35,588 nucleotides of DNA from Sedimentisphaerales bacterium. Its GTDB lineage: Bacteria > Planctomycetota > Phycisphaerae > Sedimentisphaerales > Anaerohalosphaeraceae. Below, piece after piece: positions 1-9,600 of this stretch. The stretch spans positions 1-35,588 of the forward strand of contig JAFGQP010000353.1 of the NCBI GenBank assembly GCA_016935635.1. The letters run 5' to 3'. Numbering within the stretch: position 1 is the first letter of the stretch; each line of letters begins with the position of its first letter. A model generated the notes under the pieces. That model was not told the origin of the DNA, did not search any database, and saw only the letters and a list, made by a program, of their open reading frames with translations. The position numbers were made by a program, and so were the translations under genes.

Positions 1-999
1 GCCGACCACCAGACCTCTTTGGGGGATTTATGCTCCCGATATCAGGTCCTTTTGACTTTCTGCGATAATGTTCAGGATGCCATCGGGTTTGCCGCCCAGA
101 CAGCCTACAACCTCATTCTTATCCAGTTTGACAAAATCGCTGGAAATATTCATACCCTGCAAACACTGCGTCAGTCCTGTCCCGAGGCACAGATTGTGCT
201 ATTGTGCTCGATGCGGCAGGAACCGTTTGCCAATAAACTCCTGCAGGAGCGAATTCATGGTTTAAAAATAGTCGATGATTATCTGTTATACCCATTGGGC
301 TTTGTTGAAAAAATCAAATCAGTCCTCGAGCCATCCGGACAGACAAGTCCCGTATCTGCTGCCACCGAACAGACGATTCAACAGCTTGAACTGCTGGCCA
401 CGGAAGACGACTTAACCCATCTGAAAAATCGAAGATATATCCGACAATTTCTCAACCAGATTCTGGAGTACGCTCGCACGGATAACTTTCACGTCACCCT
501 GCTGCTGTTCGACATCGACAACTTCAAGCACTACAACGACCAGTACGGCCACGCCGTGGGGGATGAAGTGCTCTACCAGGTCGGCCAGATTATGAAACGA
601 TGCTGCCGCAGCCATGACGTCGTCGCCCGCGTCGGCGGAGACGAATTCGCCGTGGTATTCTGGGATTTGCCCTCGGAGGTCTCGCACGCCGAGATGGAGC
701 CGGAACGCCGCAAGTCACTCAGCGAGCACCCCAAAGAGACCGTCTTCATGTCGGAACGCTTCCGCCTGCAGCTCAGCAAGACCAAATTGTCTTACCTGGG
801 TGCCTCCGGCAAGGGCCACCTGACCATCAGCGGCGGGCTGGCATCGTTTCCCAAGGACGGCTGGGACATGAAACAGCTCTTTGAACAGGCCGACCAAGCC
901 ATGCTCCAGGCCAAACGCAGCGGCAAAAACAGGATTCATATCGTCGGCGATTCTAACGATATGTCGGACGCTTCAAACCAGACCAACTCCCCCCAATAA
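1..999 (+). CDS. GGDEF diguanylate cyclase with degenerate receiver domain (5' partial)
   Basis: The frame is open from base 1, so the N-terminus lies outside the window; a TTG at 19 is unlikely to be the true start. Codons about 1-115 resemble a CheY-like receiver. The strand that normally ends in the phospho-acceptor Asp reads LILIQFD, with Gln where Asp is expected, so phosphorylation there looks impossible. Codons about 125-310 form a GGDEF domain with an intact GGDEF signature (codons 212-216) and an RxxD inhibitory site (R203-D206) exactly five residues before it. The protein should therefore make cyclic di-GMP from two GTP and be product-inhibited. A stretch rich in charged residues interrupts the domain after the signature. 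Cytoplasmic; no membrane segment is visible. The GGDEF call is firm; the degenerate receiver is read by eye. Confidence 0.9.
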   Translation, partial: ADHQTSLGDLCSRYQVLLTFCDNVQDAIGFAAQTAYNLILIQFDKIAGNIHTLQTLRQSCPEAQIVLLCSMRQEPFANKLLQERIHGLKIVDDYLLYPLGFVEKIKSVLEPSGQTSPVSAATEQTIQQLELLATEDDLTHLKNRRYIRQFLNQILEYARTDNFHVTLLLFDIDNFKHYNDQYGHAVGDEVLYQVGQIMKRCCRSHDVVARVGGDEFAVVFWDLPSEVSHAEMEPERRKSLSEHPKETVFMSERFRLQLSKTKLSYLGASGKGHLTISGGLASFPKDGWDMKQLFEQADQAMLQAKRSGKNRIHIVGDSNDMSDASNQTNSPQ

Positions 1000-1224
1000 T
1001 CCATCATTTTGATACCGGATGAGTCGGCTCTCCATACTTCGCATTCTGCACTATCATTGTCTGAATAGCACAAATTACGCTAACACTATCTTGCTATTTT
1101 AAAAATTCCTAAAAATTTTTTTCTTCCTGTCCGGCCAGCATTTATAAAAACTCACATCCTGTGCTATTTTGATTTTTCGAACAAAAAATGCAATTCCGCG
1201 CCCCTATATGGAGGCCAATAAAAA

Positions 1225-1341
1225 ATGAATAACATGCAAAGACAAACAAAAGATATAAACCCACTCAATCTGCCCATCTCCAGCAGCAGCGTTCATCGCC
1301 TGAATCCGTCAGATTTTGTACGATGCCCAGATGAAAGATGA
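1225..1341 (+). CDS. possible 38-residue small protein
   Basis: A short frame starts at ATG 1225 behind a strong Shine-Dalgarno sequence, GGAGG at 1210-1214, ten bases from the start. The product is polar, with Asn/Gln/Ser-rich and Arg-rich stretches, a run of four serines and one Cys near the end; there is no membrane segment or signal peptide. I do not recognise it. It could be a genuine small protein, a leader, or a decayed gene end. The support is the ribosome-binding site only. Confidence 0.3.
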   Translation: MNNMQRQTKDINPLNLPISSSSVHRLNPSDFVRCPDER

Positions 1342-1349
1342 AAAATAAA

Positions 1350-1377
1350 GTGACTCGCTGACATAACACGCTATAAT
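1350..1377 (+). promoter_or_regulatory. sigma70-type promoter upstream of the URO-D gene
   Basis: GTGACT at 1350-1355 (four of six matches to the -35 consensus), a 16-base spacer, and a perfect TATAAT at 1372-1377. Transcription would start near 1384, about 70 bases before the ATG at 1457. Found by eye; planctomycete promoters are poorly defined. Confidence 0.45.
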
Positions 1378-1456
1378 ATCTGATGGACTTGCAGCGGTGC
1401 AATCAATACAGGCTATGGTTGTCAAAAACACGATAATCCGTTTTTCAGAGACTGCT

Positions 1457-2452
1457 ATGAATCCCAAAGAACGCATTGATGCCATCATGAATGGCCAGCC
1501 CTATGACAGGTCGGCCGTAACCCCCATCTTCATGGCCTGGGCGGCCCACTTTGTCGGGCATTCCTATCGCGATTACTATTTAAACGGCGAGGTTCTGGTT
1601 AAGGCTCAGCTGGCAGTTGTCAGGGAATTTCAACTGGACCAGATCAGTGCGATCAGTGATCCGTGGCGTGAGGCAGCTGATTTCGGCATGGAATTTGAGT
1701 ACCCCGAACAGGGTGTCGGAAAACCTGTTCAATATCTGATTCAAACACCCGCTGATATCCATAAATTAAAATCGGTTAAAATCCAGGACAGCCGTCGTAT
1801 GCTGCAGCGTGTCCAGAGCGTACAGGCTATGGCCGCGGCTGTCGGCGCCACGCATAGTGTACTGGGATGGGTGGAAGGCCCGTTTGCAGAATACGCTGAT
1901 CTGCGCGGGGTTGAGAACGCCCTGATAGACCTGATGGACAGGCCCGAGCTGTTTCAGGAAACCGGAATAGTTCTTGTCCGGAATGCGATTGATTTTGCAA
2001 TTGCCCAGATCCAGGCCGGGGCGGACATGATCGGCATCGGCGATGCGGCTGCCAGCCTGATTGGCCCGGACTTGTATGAACAATATGTCCTGCCGATGGA
2101 GATCCAGCTGATTGATGCCATCCATGATGCAGGGGGATGCGTCAAGCTGCATATTTGCGGTAATATCAACAATATCCTGCTCTTTATGGCCCGCACTGGC
2201 GCGGATATCATCGATCTGGACTGGATGGTGCCTCTGGATGAGGCCAGGCAAAAAGTGGGGCCGAATATTGTTCTGTGCGGCAATATCAATCCCACCGAAA
2301 TTATGCTGCAGGGAACACCACAGCAGGTCGCAGAAGCCGCCAATGAGTGCCTGCAGAAAGGCGGCCGGCGGTTTATCCTGATGCCGGGATGTGAAGTTCC
2401 GCCGGGAACTCCCATCGAAAATCTTCGTGCCTTATGTGCTGCGATTTTGTGA
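1457..2452 (+). CDS. URO-D superfamily protein, MtaA/CmuA-like methyltransferase type
   Basis: A 331-residue TIM-barrel protein of the uroporphyrinogen decarboxylase superfamily. I start it at ATG 1457, because MNPKERIDAIMNG matches the usual family N-terminus; a GTG at 1397 and an ATG at 1415 would add residues unlike the family. It lacks the RQAGRY-type motif of heme-pathway HemE. It carries H232-x-C234 in LHICGN and C312 in MPGCEVPP, the His-x-Cys...Cys zinc-ligand pattern of MtaA/MtbA/CmuA-type methyltransferases. These activate a thiol or transfer methyl groups from a corrinoid protein. A second CGNINP lies near 275. Substrate unknown; no corrinoid protein is adjacent. The next gene starts 32 bases downstream and is probably cotranscribed. 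Confidence 0.85.
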   Translation: MNPKERIDAIMNGQPYDRSAVTPIFMAWAAHFVGHSYRDYYLNGEVLVKAQLAVVREFQLDQISAISDPWREAADFGMEFEYPEQGVGKPVQYLIQTPADIHKLKSVKIQDSRRMLQRVQSVQAMAAAVGATHSVLGWVEGPFAEYADLRGVENALIDLMDRPELFQETGIVLVRNAIDFAIAQIQAGADMIGIGDAAASLIGPDLYEQYVLPMEIQLIDAIHDAGGCVKLHICGNINNILLFMARTGADIIDLDWMVPLDEARQKVGPNIVLCGNINPTEIMLQGTPQQVAEAANECLQKGGRRFILMPGCEVPPGTPIENLRALCAAIL

Positions 2453-2484
2453 ACAACAGACGCTTGAACAACAGGATAAAAATA

Positions 2485-3450
2485 ATGACCGACAGGATTT
2501 GGATTATATTGCTGCTGGTGCATGGTTCGGCCGTTTACGCCGGGTCGGACTGCAATGAAGTCGCAACAGAGCTGATCCAAGATGCTCACTTCACACAGGG
2601 CTTTCGTGTCATTGCTCCTGGGCATGGTGCGCGAGTTGTCGAAGGGTACTTGAACCGGAATAAACATACTGCACCCGCCTGGGATCTGGTGCAGTGGCAC
2701 AGCCGATACCCCATCAGCAAGGCTGCCGTTCAGGAACTTGACGCCGGTGCCAGGCGGTTTGCAAATGAAGCAAAAAGCATCACGATTTGTCCGCCCGGCA
2801 GGCATTTGTCGGATTTGATATTGATGCTGGATTCGCATCCCGAATTTCAGGGTAAATTCAGGCAGGACGGACAGCCCTGGCCTCATCTTTTGGTTGAACA
2901 GGCCATCGCAAGGTCCCCTTCGATGGCGGAATTGAAAAGCCTGAAATTTCACATCGAGGCCAAGCTGCTCGAGGCAGAATGCGACATGGATGAAGGCTAC
3001 CGCTCCAGCATCCATACCGCCCAGGTGCCTTTTGTCCTTACGATTCAAAATTGCAACCCAAACTCCCCTGGATATGGAGATTTCGGATGGTTTATTATAC
3101 CCCTGTATGACCAACGCTATCGTGACTGGCCCGAATTCATCGCTCAGGACACCGCCGATCCATCCAAAAAGATGATCTACACACCCGGAGCAAAGGCCTG
3201 CGGCGTCAGGAGTCTGCATGACCGGCAGTGGGTAACGGTAGATACCGACCTCCTGCCGATCCTTCTTAAGGGCATGGAGAAATCGTGGAAGCGAGGCTAT
3301 CTGGCCGGCTCCCGGGATTTACATGACTATCGCATCAGCAGCTTCAACCTCGGATGGGAAGTTACAGGCCTTGCCAAAGCATCCATCCAAATTCGAAATC
3401 TGGGCCTCAAAGCTGTCATTCCAGGTTACGGCAAAAACAAAACTGATTAA
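2485..3450 (+). CDS. exported protein of unknown function
   Basis: A 321-residue protein starting at ATG 2485, with AGGA about eight bases upstream. An upstream in-frame start at 2434 would overlap the previous gene and bury the signal peptide. Residues 1-19 are a short Sec signal (hydrophobic WIILLLV core, VYA-G cleavage). The mature part is rich in Trp, Tyr, Pro and Gly and looks like an all-beta protein; stretches such as GDFGWFIIPLYDQRYRDWP and LGWEVTG suggest a jelly-roll or lectin-like fold. I do not recognise the family. It follows the URO-D gene by 32 bases and converges on the glycosidase operon, with only three bases between the two stop codons. Confidence 0.7.
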   Translation: MTDRIWIILLLVHGSAVYAGSDCNEVATELIQDAHFTQGFRVIAPGHGARVVEGYLNRNKHTAPAWDLVQWHSRYPISKAAVQELDAGARRFANEAKSITICPPGRHLSDLILMLDSHPEFQGKFRQDGQPWPHLLVEQAIARSPSMAELKSLKFHIEAKLLEAECDMDEGYRSSIHTAQVPFVLTIQNCNPNSPGYGDFGWFIIPLYDQRYRDWPEFIAQDTADPSKKMIYTPGAKACGVRSLHDRQWVTVDTDLLPILLKGMEKSWKRGYLAGSRDLHDYRISSFNLGWEVTGLAKASIQIRNLGLKAVIPGYGKNKTD

Positions 3451-3465
3451 ATGTTATTGAATCAG
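3443..3465 (-). terminator. intrinsic terminator of the glycosidase operon
   Basis: On the minus strand CTGATT pairs with AATCAG across an 11-base loop and is followed by TTTTGTTTTTG. The stem is short and AT-rich, but the T-rich tail and the position at the operon end fit termination. The hairpin also covers the stop codon of the convergent plus-strand gene. Confidence 0.4.
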
Positions 3466-4833
3466 AACGGCCCAGTATCCCTGTCCCGGGCACTGCAATG
3501 AGATGCTACTGCTTTCTGGACAGACAATCGGATCTTTCCATTTGCACTGCATAATATCCAGCCAACGCAATGTCACCTGCCGGGGTGCTTCCAAATTCAG
3601 CCTGACGGCCCCGCCGTTGGGAAAATAGACCGCATATTCTCTGGACGGACAGGCGATGCAGAAAGCTTCGTTGTCCTGCCGGTCCGATAACAGATCATTA
3701 TGGGGCTGACAATGGAAAATATCCATTTTGTCGGTCAGCATCCGCATACTTTTGATATTTGCCTGAGCTGTGCTGTTCAGACCCAGTCCGGATTTAGGGC
3801 GATGGAAGCGGGCAGACGCCATCCCGCCGAAGATATTTCTCCAAAACCGCTCTTGCCCATCCCGGTCGGTACCGAAAGATCCCGAGTCAGCACCGTATAT
3901 CTTGACATTGTTCAGGGGACGCAGCTTAGAGGCTATACGGATTCGCTGTTTTTGGGCATTGTCCCAGTGTTCCTGGCCGGTCTTATGATTGTTCTGTGAA
4001 ACATCCAGAAATGAATAGATTTCCGGGTGGTCAAATGAGGGATTATGCTGCCTGTCAGACAAATCCCACCGATCCCACATTTCGGTGGTATGAACCCGGA
4101 CTCCGGCGGCCTCGGCCTTTGTTTTGATATAGTCGGACCAGTAATAGCCCCACTCCGGCGTCACCGAAGTTTCGTTATCCATGCAATACAACACATGTCC
4201 ATAGCGCAGGGAATAAGACAGCATTTTATCGACAAATTTCTGTTGATATTGAAGCACAATCTGCTGATTCCGTTCTTTGGGGACCGACCAGAAAAAGTTG
4301 TTTTCGGTACGGGTGGGGTGCGAGTTGACCTCCGTCGGAAGTCCACTCTGCTGTGCGGAATAATTGATATTGTTTTTGGGGTTGAATGGATGGGCGGCCC
4401 AGTGCTCCCGGTAATAATCAAACGTCGCCCACACTTCAATCTGTACGAAAATATCCCTTTCATGCGTCCATTTCAGCATCGTTTCAAAACGGTTCCAGTA
4501 GTCCGGATTCCACTGATTTAAATCATATTTTCCATCGGGCAGTTTCTTGTATGCGTGGACTTCCCAGCCCATATCATTTCGGCTGCTCATGGTATTACGG
4601 ATATAATTGCCCCCGATTCGCTTGAGCGTATCAAGCTGCTGCCTGAGCTGCGGATGCTGAAAAAGATTATCATCATCACTGCCCCCAATCAGCAGGATGG
4701 GTTTACCTCCGTAGGTCCAGTAAGCCGGATTTTCAGGATACACCTCGATTGTTTTCCGTTCACCGGCATCGGACGCATGTGCCGTATTCAAGACTGCTAA
4801 GGTCACTATCAATATGCCCTGACACAGATTCAT
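3454..4833 (-). CDS. exported glycoside hydrolase, DUF4038/apiosidase-like, with collagen-binding-like C-terminus
   Basis: A 459-residue protein with an N-terminal signal (cleavage near HAS-D, residue 21) and AAGGAG at 4839-4844 ahead of the ATG. Residues about 30-350 are a TIM barrel of the kind labelled DUF4038 or GH140-like. The opening NPAYWTYGGKPILLIGGS is typical, and E221 in YCMDNET sits where clan-A enzymes carry the Asn-Glu acid/base pair. The nucleophile is less clear: the late strand IYGADSGS has D316 where Glu might be expected. Residues about 370-459 resemble the small beta domain called putative collagen-binding domain of a collagenase. GH140 enzymes remove apiose in pectin degradation; other relatives are uncharacterised, so the substrate is open. 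Last gene of the minus-strand operon, 55 bases after the peptidase gene. Confidence 0.8.
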   Translation of the reverse strand: MNLCQGILIVTLAVLNTAHASDAGERKTIEVYPENPAYWTYGGKPILLIGGSDDDNLFQHPQLRQQLDTLKRIGGNYIRNTMSSRNDMGWEVHAYKKLPDGKYDLNQWNPDYWNRFETMLKWTHERDIFVQIEVWATFDYYREHWAAHPFNPKNNINYSAQQSGLPTEVNSHPTRTENNFFWSVPKERNQQIVLQYQQKFVDKMLSYSLRYGHVLYCMDNETSVTPEWGYYWSDYIKTKAEAAGVRVHTTEMWDRWDLSDRQHNPSFDHPEIYSFLDVSQNNHKTGQEHWDNAQKQRIRIASKLRPLNNVKIYGADSGSFGTDRDGQERFWRNIFGGMASARFHRPKSGLGLNSTAQANIKSMRMLTDKMDIFHCQPHNDLLSDRQDNEAFCIACPSREYAVYFPNGGAVRLNLEAPRQVTLRWLDIMQCKWKDPIVCPESSSISLQCPGQGYWAVLIQ

Positions 4834-4888
4834 ATAAACTCCTTATGACCATTATATAGCCATTTGATATCAATTTCGATCTCCGCAG

Positions 4889-6631
4889 TCAATTCCCGTC
4901 AACAAACTGCTGAGCAAAATATTTCGGGGTCAGCGGCTCGCCTGTACTGCGGCGAATCATTTCGTTCCATGGATATAAAATTCCCGGGCCAAAAACCTGT
5001 TTCTTGAAATATTCGCCGATTCGCGGATCAGTAAGGAAGCTGACCTCCCGGCTGGCTTCGGAATTCAGAACATCATGGACCAGGTAATGGTGCCATTGCG
5101 AGGCCAGCAGCTCGCCGAGGATGTAGTTGTGATAATAACACGGTGCCCCGGTGAAATGAAGTTTGGAAGCCCAGCCGGCATCGGGCTTTTCGTCCGGGCG
5201 GTGAACCTGCTGGTATCGCTCAACGAGATCCCACCACAGCGTATTGAGGTCCTGATCCGGGTCGGCATAGACGGCCTTCTCGAAATGATACATGACCAGC
5301 ACCCATCGCGCGAACAAGATCTGCTGAAACTGGAGATATTTAAATGCAACCGGCTGCAGCTGATTCCGCTGGAGGTCTGTCAGACTGAGCATCTCCTGCA
5401 TCCAGGCGGCATTTCGCGAGAGCCGGCCGAAAAACATGGCCGCGGCTTCGGTGGTAAACGCATGTGCCGGGTCACGCAGCAGATACGGTTCCCGCATATC
5501 ATGATATTTGGCATACACCGCGTGTCCCAGTTCATGCAGCATGGTTTCCATCCACCGTTCGGTGCTGGTCACGTTGGCCAGAATACGAACATCGCCGCGG
5601 CGATCAATATTCATTGCAAAGGCGTGCGGATTTTTGCCGGGCTTTTCATACAGATCACTGCGAGCAATGATATCGTCAACCGGAAGCCCCACGCCGGAAA
5701 AATAATCGGCACTGAGTTTGACTACATCCTGCCCTGCGTAGTACTGGTCCATATTCGTTTCGTAGACAAACGGCGTTCGCTGAACAAAGGGATCATGATA
5801 ATGCCAGGGGCGAAGTTCCGCAGAAACAATGCCGTACTGCTGGGCCAGGATGGCATCCAGCTCCGACTTGAGCCGGGCAAAGGGTTCGTTCGTCAGGCGA
5901 TCCAGTTCCCCCAGCAAAACATCCAAATCCTCCACTGATTGCTCATTGGCGGCCAGAGAATACGTATGGAAGTTCGGATACCCGATACCCTGCGCCAGCG
6001 TATTGCGCATCCGGACCAGCCGCAGATAATCCTCAACGACGACAGCTCCCACCTCCCGCGACGCCTGCCAGGCCTTCTTGCGCAGAGCAGTGTCTTTTTC
6101 CGTCGTCAGAATATGATAAATGTCCGCCATCTGCGTCGGCTTTCCGTCTATGCTGCCGCGGTAATTATTATACTGTTCGGTAATCCGGGTCTGAAGCTGG
6201 ATCGTGGATTCCAGTAAAGCCGGGTCCATCTGGCTGCGCAGATAATCGATTAACAGCAGGTCAAGCTGGCGTGCCAGGCGGCGGTCTTGCACTTTGCCGG
6301 AGGCTTTCATTTCCCGAAGAAAGGCATAATCCTGCTGATTCAAATACAACCGATTGATTTGAAGCCGTAATTGCCGGACCTTGTTAAAGTCTTGCTGGCT
6401 GCCCGTAACCTCGGCGGCGTAGGAAGCCCGCCCCATGGCGGTACTGAGGGGTTCCAGGGTCTGAACATGGCGATCAAGAAATGTCTGCATCTGCGACTCC
6501 TGAGGATTCAAGCAGCCGATTGCGCCGAGCAGAACCACTATGAGCAAAAGGGCTTGACGGCTGCGTTTCAAATAGACGATGGCAGATAATGTATTAGCGG
6601 CAGGCTTGCTCCGGCTGAGTGAGTGCATCAT
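4889..6631 (-). CDS. M2 family (ACE-like) zinc metallopeptidase, probable lipoprotein
   Basis: I start this 580-residue protein at ATG 6631, seven bases after AAGGAA (6639-6644); an in-frame TTG at 6637 has poor spacing. Residues about 23-40 are a hydrophobic segment ending in GAIGC, a plausible though not ideal lipobox, so the enzyme may be membrane-anchored and periplasmic. The body matches peptidase family M2: zinc site H366-E-L-G-H370, third ligand E395 in TTEAAAMFFGRL, with spacing close to that of angiotensin-converting enzyme. Length is normal for one ACE domain. It lies 11 bases downstream of the GH127 gene inside a glycosidase operon, suggesting that peptide and glycan are attacked together. 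A related M3 oligopeptidase is the main alternative. Confidence 0.85.
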   Translation of the reverse strand: MMHSLSRSKPAANTLSAIVYLKRSRQALLLIVVLLGAIGCLNPQESQMQTFLDRHVQTLEPLSTAMGRASYAAEVTGSQQDFNKVRQLRLQINRLYLNQQDYAFLREMKASGKVQDRRLARQLDLLLIDYLRSQMDPALLESTIQLQTRITEQYNNYRGSIDGKPTQMADIYHILTTEKDTALRKKAWQASREVGAVVVEDYLRLVRMRNTLAQGIGYPNFHTYSLAANEQSVEDLDVLLGELDRLTNEPFARLKSELDAILAQQYGIVSAELRPWHYHDPFVQRTPFVYETNMDQYYAGQDVVKLSADYFSGVGLPVDDIIARSDLYEKPGKNPHAFAMNIDRRGDVRILANVTSTERWMETMLHELGHAVYAKYHDMREPYLLRDPAHAFTTEAAAMFFGRLSRNAAWMQEMLSLTDLQRNQLQPVAFKYLQFQQILFARWVLVMYHFEKAVYADPDQDLNTLWWDLVERYQQVHRPDEKPDAGWASKLHFTGAPCYYHNYILGELLASQWHHYLVHDVLNSEASREVSFLTDPRIGEYFKKQVFGPGILYPWNEMIRRSTGEPLTPKYFAQQFVDGN

Positions 6632-6642
6632 AAACAAATTCC

Positions 6643-9600
6643 TTATTCCAGAGTAATGTCGAGATAGACCGAATGGCGGCTGTAGGTTTCATAGAAAGGC
6701 TTAAGATTCACCCCGTTGGTGCTGTACCGCAGGGTGGCAGGATCGCCGGTGAAGGACTGACTCATATCCCTGGCATCCAGCGTCACCTTGCGCCATGCGG
6801 TACGGGGAGCCGACTCTTCGGCAGCCAGCAGAATCGGTCCGTAGAAAATGCTGGCAATATTGGGCTGATCCATGACCGAAACCAGACGGAAATCCATCGG
6901 CATCTTCAACTCAATGGTGTCGCCATCTTTCCAGATCTGTCCCAGGTTCTGATATGTGCCGGGAACAGCCTTGACAGACTGCGGTTTTCCGTTAATCGTG
7001 ACAAAGAATCCCTTTACGGCCCATTTTGGAACACGGACATAAACAGCAAAGCTTCCGCCTCCGGTCAGGCTCAGGGCAGTGGTATCCGCATAGGGGAAAT
7101 TGGTCGATTGCTTAATCGTAACCTTTTCCTGAGTCCAGGTCAGAGTTGAGGGCACATACAGATTGACATACAATGCACTGTCGTCGATGCTGCTGAAGTA
7201 AATGGAATCCTGAAGCTTGGTATTGCTTTCCAGACCTGTCCCATTGCAGCATGTAAATCCATCCATGCGAGCATTGCTGAAGCTTTTGCGTGCTCCCGGA
7301 TTGAGCGGAACATGGTAGGTATTGCCGGGATTATCTTCGTCCACTGAGGCCAGAATATGGTTGTACAGGGCCTGCTCGTAGTAATCCATATACCTGGCAT
7401 CCTGTTCAAACATGAAAAGCTGACGGCTCAGTTTGAGCATGTTGTACGTGGCACAGGTCTCATTCTGTCCGCCTTCGTTAAATCCATTTCTAAACAGGGT
7501 GTCCGGCTGAGCCGTAAAGCACTCGGCATTATTGGGATTCCGGGCCCCGGCCACACCACCGATGGAGTACATATAGGAATGGGAGCAGATGTCCCAGAAA
7601 TTCTGAGCCACCCGGTAATATACGGTATCCTGAGTCGCCCGGTAGGTCTCCAAAGAGCCAATGATCTGCGGGATATGCTGATTGGCATGCTTGCCGCGAA
7701 GGGTATCGACATTTTTAGCCAGACCATGCTCATGCGCCGCATTGCCAAAGAAGAAATCCGTATTGTCGAACAACCGAGCACATTCCAGAAAACGCCGGTC
7801 TTCGGTTATCAGATACAGCCGGGCCATCGCCTCGTTCATCCCGCCGTATTCACCGGCAATGTAGCGATTCCACATCTGGATACGGGTTTCTTCAGGCACT
7901 GCCTTGAGCCGCTTATAGACCCAAATTCCCATGCCTTTGGCGATATCCAGTGCTTTGGGATTGCCGCCGACTTCGTAGCAGTCCATCAGCCCGGCCAGGA
8001 TTTTGTGCAGGGTATAATAGGGTGCCCAAACCTGATTGTTACGCCCACCATAGCTGGCACCCTGTTCCAGCATAATGAACTGGTCCGGCGGGTAACCACT
8101 GATGAAGCCTTCACCCCAGTTCCAGTAGTCCGTACGAATGCCCTCGCGGCTCAAGTCCGAATCAAAGCCGACTTTGCCAGGCCCAGGCGGTACGGCAGTC
8201 GGATCGGGATTGCATGGGCCGCCTTGCGTCGCAGGTTTGCCGGATTTTTGCGACAGGTCAAACAGGACATTGATCATATAATCCATCTTCTGTGAGAAAT
8301 TGGCATGCAATTGGGCATCATAAGTCGTACTGGCATAAGCCTGAGCAATGGCAGACAAGTAGTGACCGCTGGCGTGCCCACGCAAACGGGTTGTCTGGCT
8401 ATCCCAGACACCCAACAGCCGGACACCTTCGGGCTGTTTTTGACCAAAGGCATCCCGGAAATTGTACAGGAAGTTATCCGGGTTGGTCCGGGCGAGCCCC
8501 TGAATGAATTTATTCCGGTTTCTAATAAACGGAGACTCTCGCCCTTCTTTGTCTGTATCCAGTGTAACCTGACTCAGAGCAAACGGTTTTAAAGCACGTT
8601 TTTCAGCCGGCTTGGCGACCGGTTCTGACAGCACGGTAACAGTCGCTTTCGGTTTAAATGAAGTACCGGGGACCGTGCCGATTATCGTATAGGTTCCCGC
8701 CTTTGCTGCATCGCTGTTATCCGTTGGGGCCGGCCAAATAACACGAACCCGAGGGCCTTCGGTATTATCACGGTAGATGCCCGGAATCATATACGGCAGA
8801 TGCGGCAGATGACCGACGGTCGTTTGAACTGTGATATCCGGCACGGCCATCAATCCTTTGACCAGGAGGCGGCCCCCCTGTTCCTGTTGGACTTTCGGCT
8901 GTTTGTCGGTTTTGTCTTCTATGGCTGCCATGTCTTTATCCGAAATTGCATTGCGGTGGATAACGGCCACCTGTTTGTCGTTCAGGGCAATGCTATAAAA
9001 GCGTATATCATAGACCTTGCCGCCCAAGCAAGCATCGCCTTCAAATAAGGACTTACCAATATACACGGTGTTGGCGGCAGGATTATCCTGATTCAGAATA
9101 TCGGCCAGTGACCATGGCACATCGGTACTCCGGCCCACACGGACACCGTTGACAAAAAGACTCAGCGTTTTTTCGGCAGCATCCAGCACCGCGGCCAGAT
9201 GCACCCACTGACCCTGTGACACGCGGGATGCGGCCGGCCCCATCTCCTGGCTATATCCCCGGGCCGTCATGCGGACACGGCAGCCGCTGGATTGTTCCTG
9301 GCCGACCGGCGTACAATAAAGATAGCCGTCTGTGCCCCGCCCCAGGTCAAAGAAACGCTGCCACGGGGTCGTATCCCTGAGATGAATCCAGCCGGTGACA
9401 CTGAGATTGTCGATATCAGCCAGGGCCTGTCCGGGAATTTGAACATAAGCGCCCTGTGTCCCCCCCGGCAAGGACAGCACTTTGCCGAACTGTTCATCGT
9501 CCACAAATGCGGCCTGCTGGCCATGCAGGGCGGCGTGATAACTGTTGCGGGACCGATCTTCGACATTTCCATTGAACAGATACCGGGCAATCAGCGCCGT

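Noticed and set aside
1954-3219. A 421-codon minus-strand open frame across the URO-D and exported-protein genes
   Set aside because: It runs antisense to two genes with sound starts and motifs, and its product is a low-similarity mixture without a domain.
7357-8295. A 312-codon plus-strand frame opposite the GH127 domain
   Set aside because: Antisense to the conserved catalytic part of GH127; no start signal or domain.
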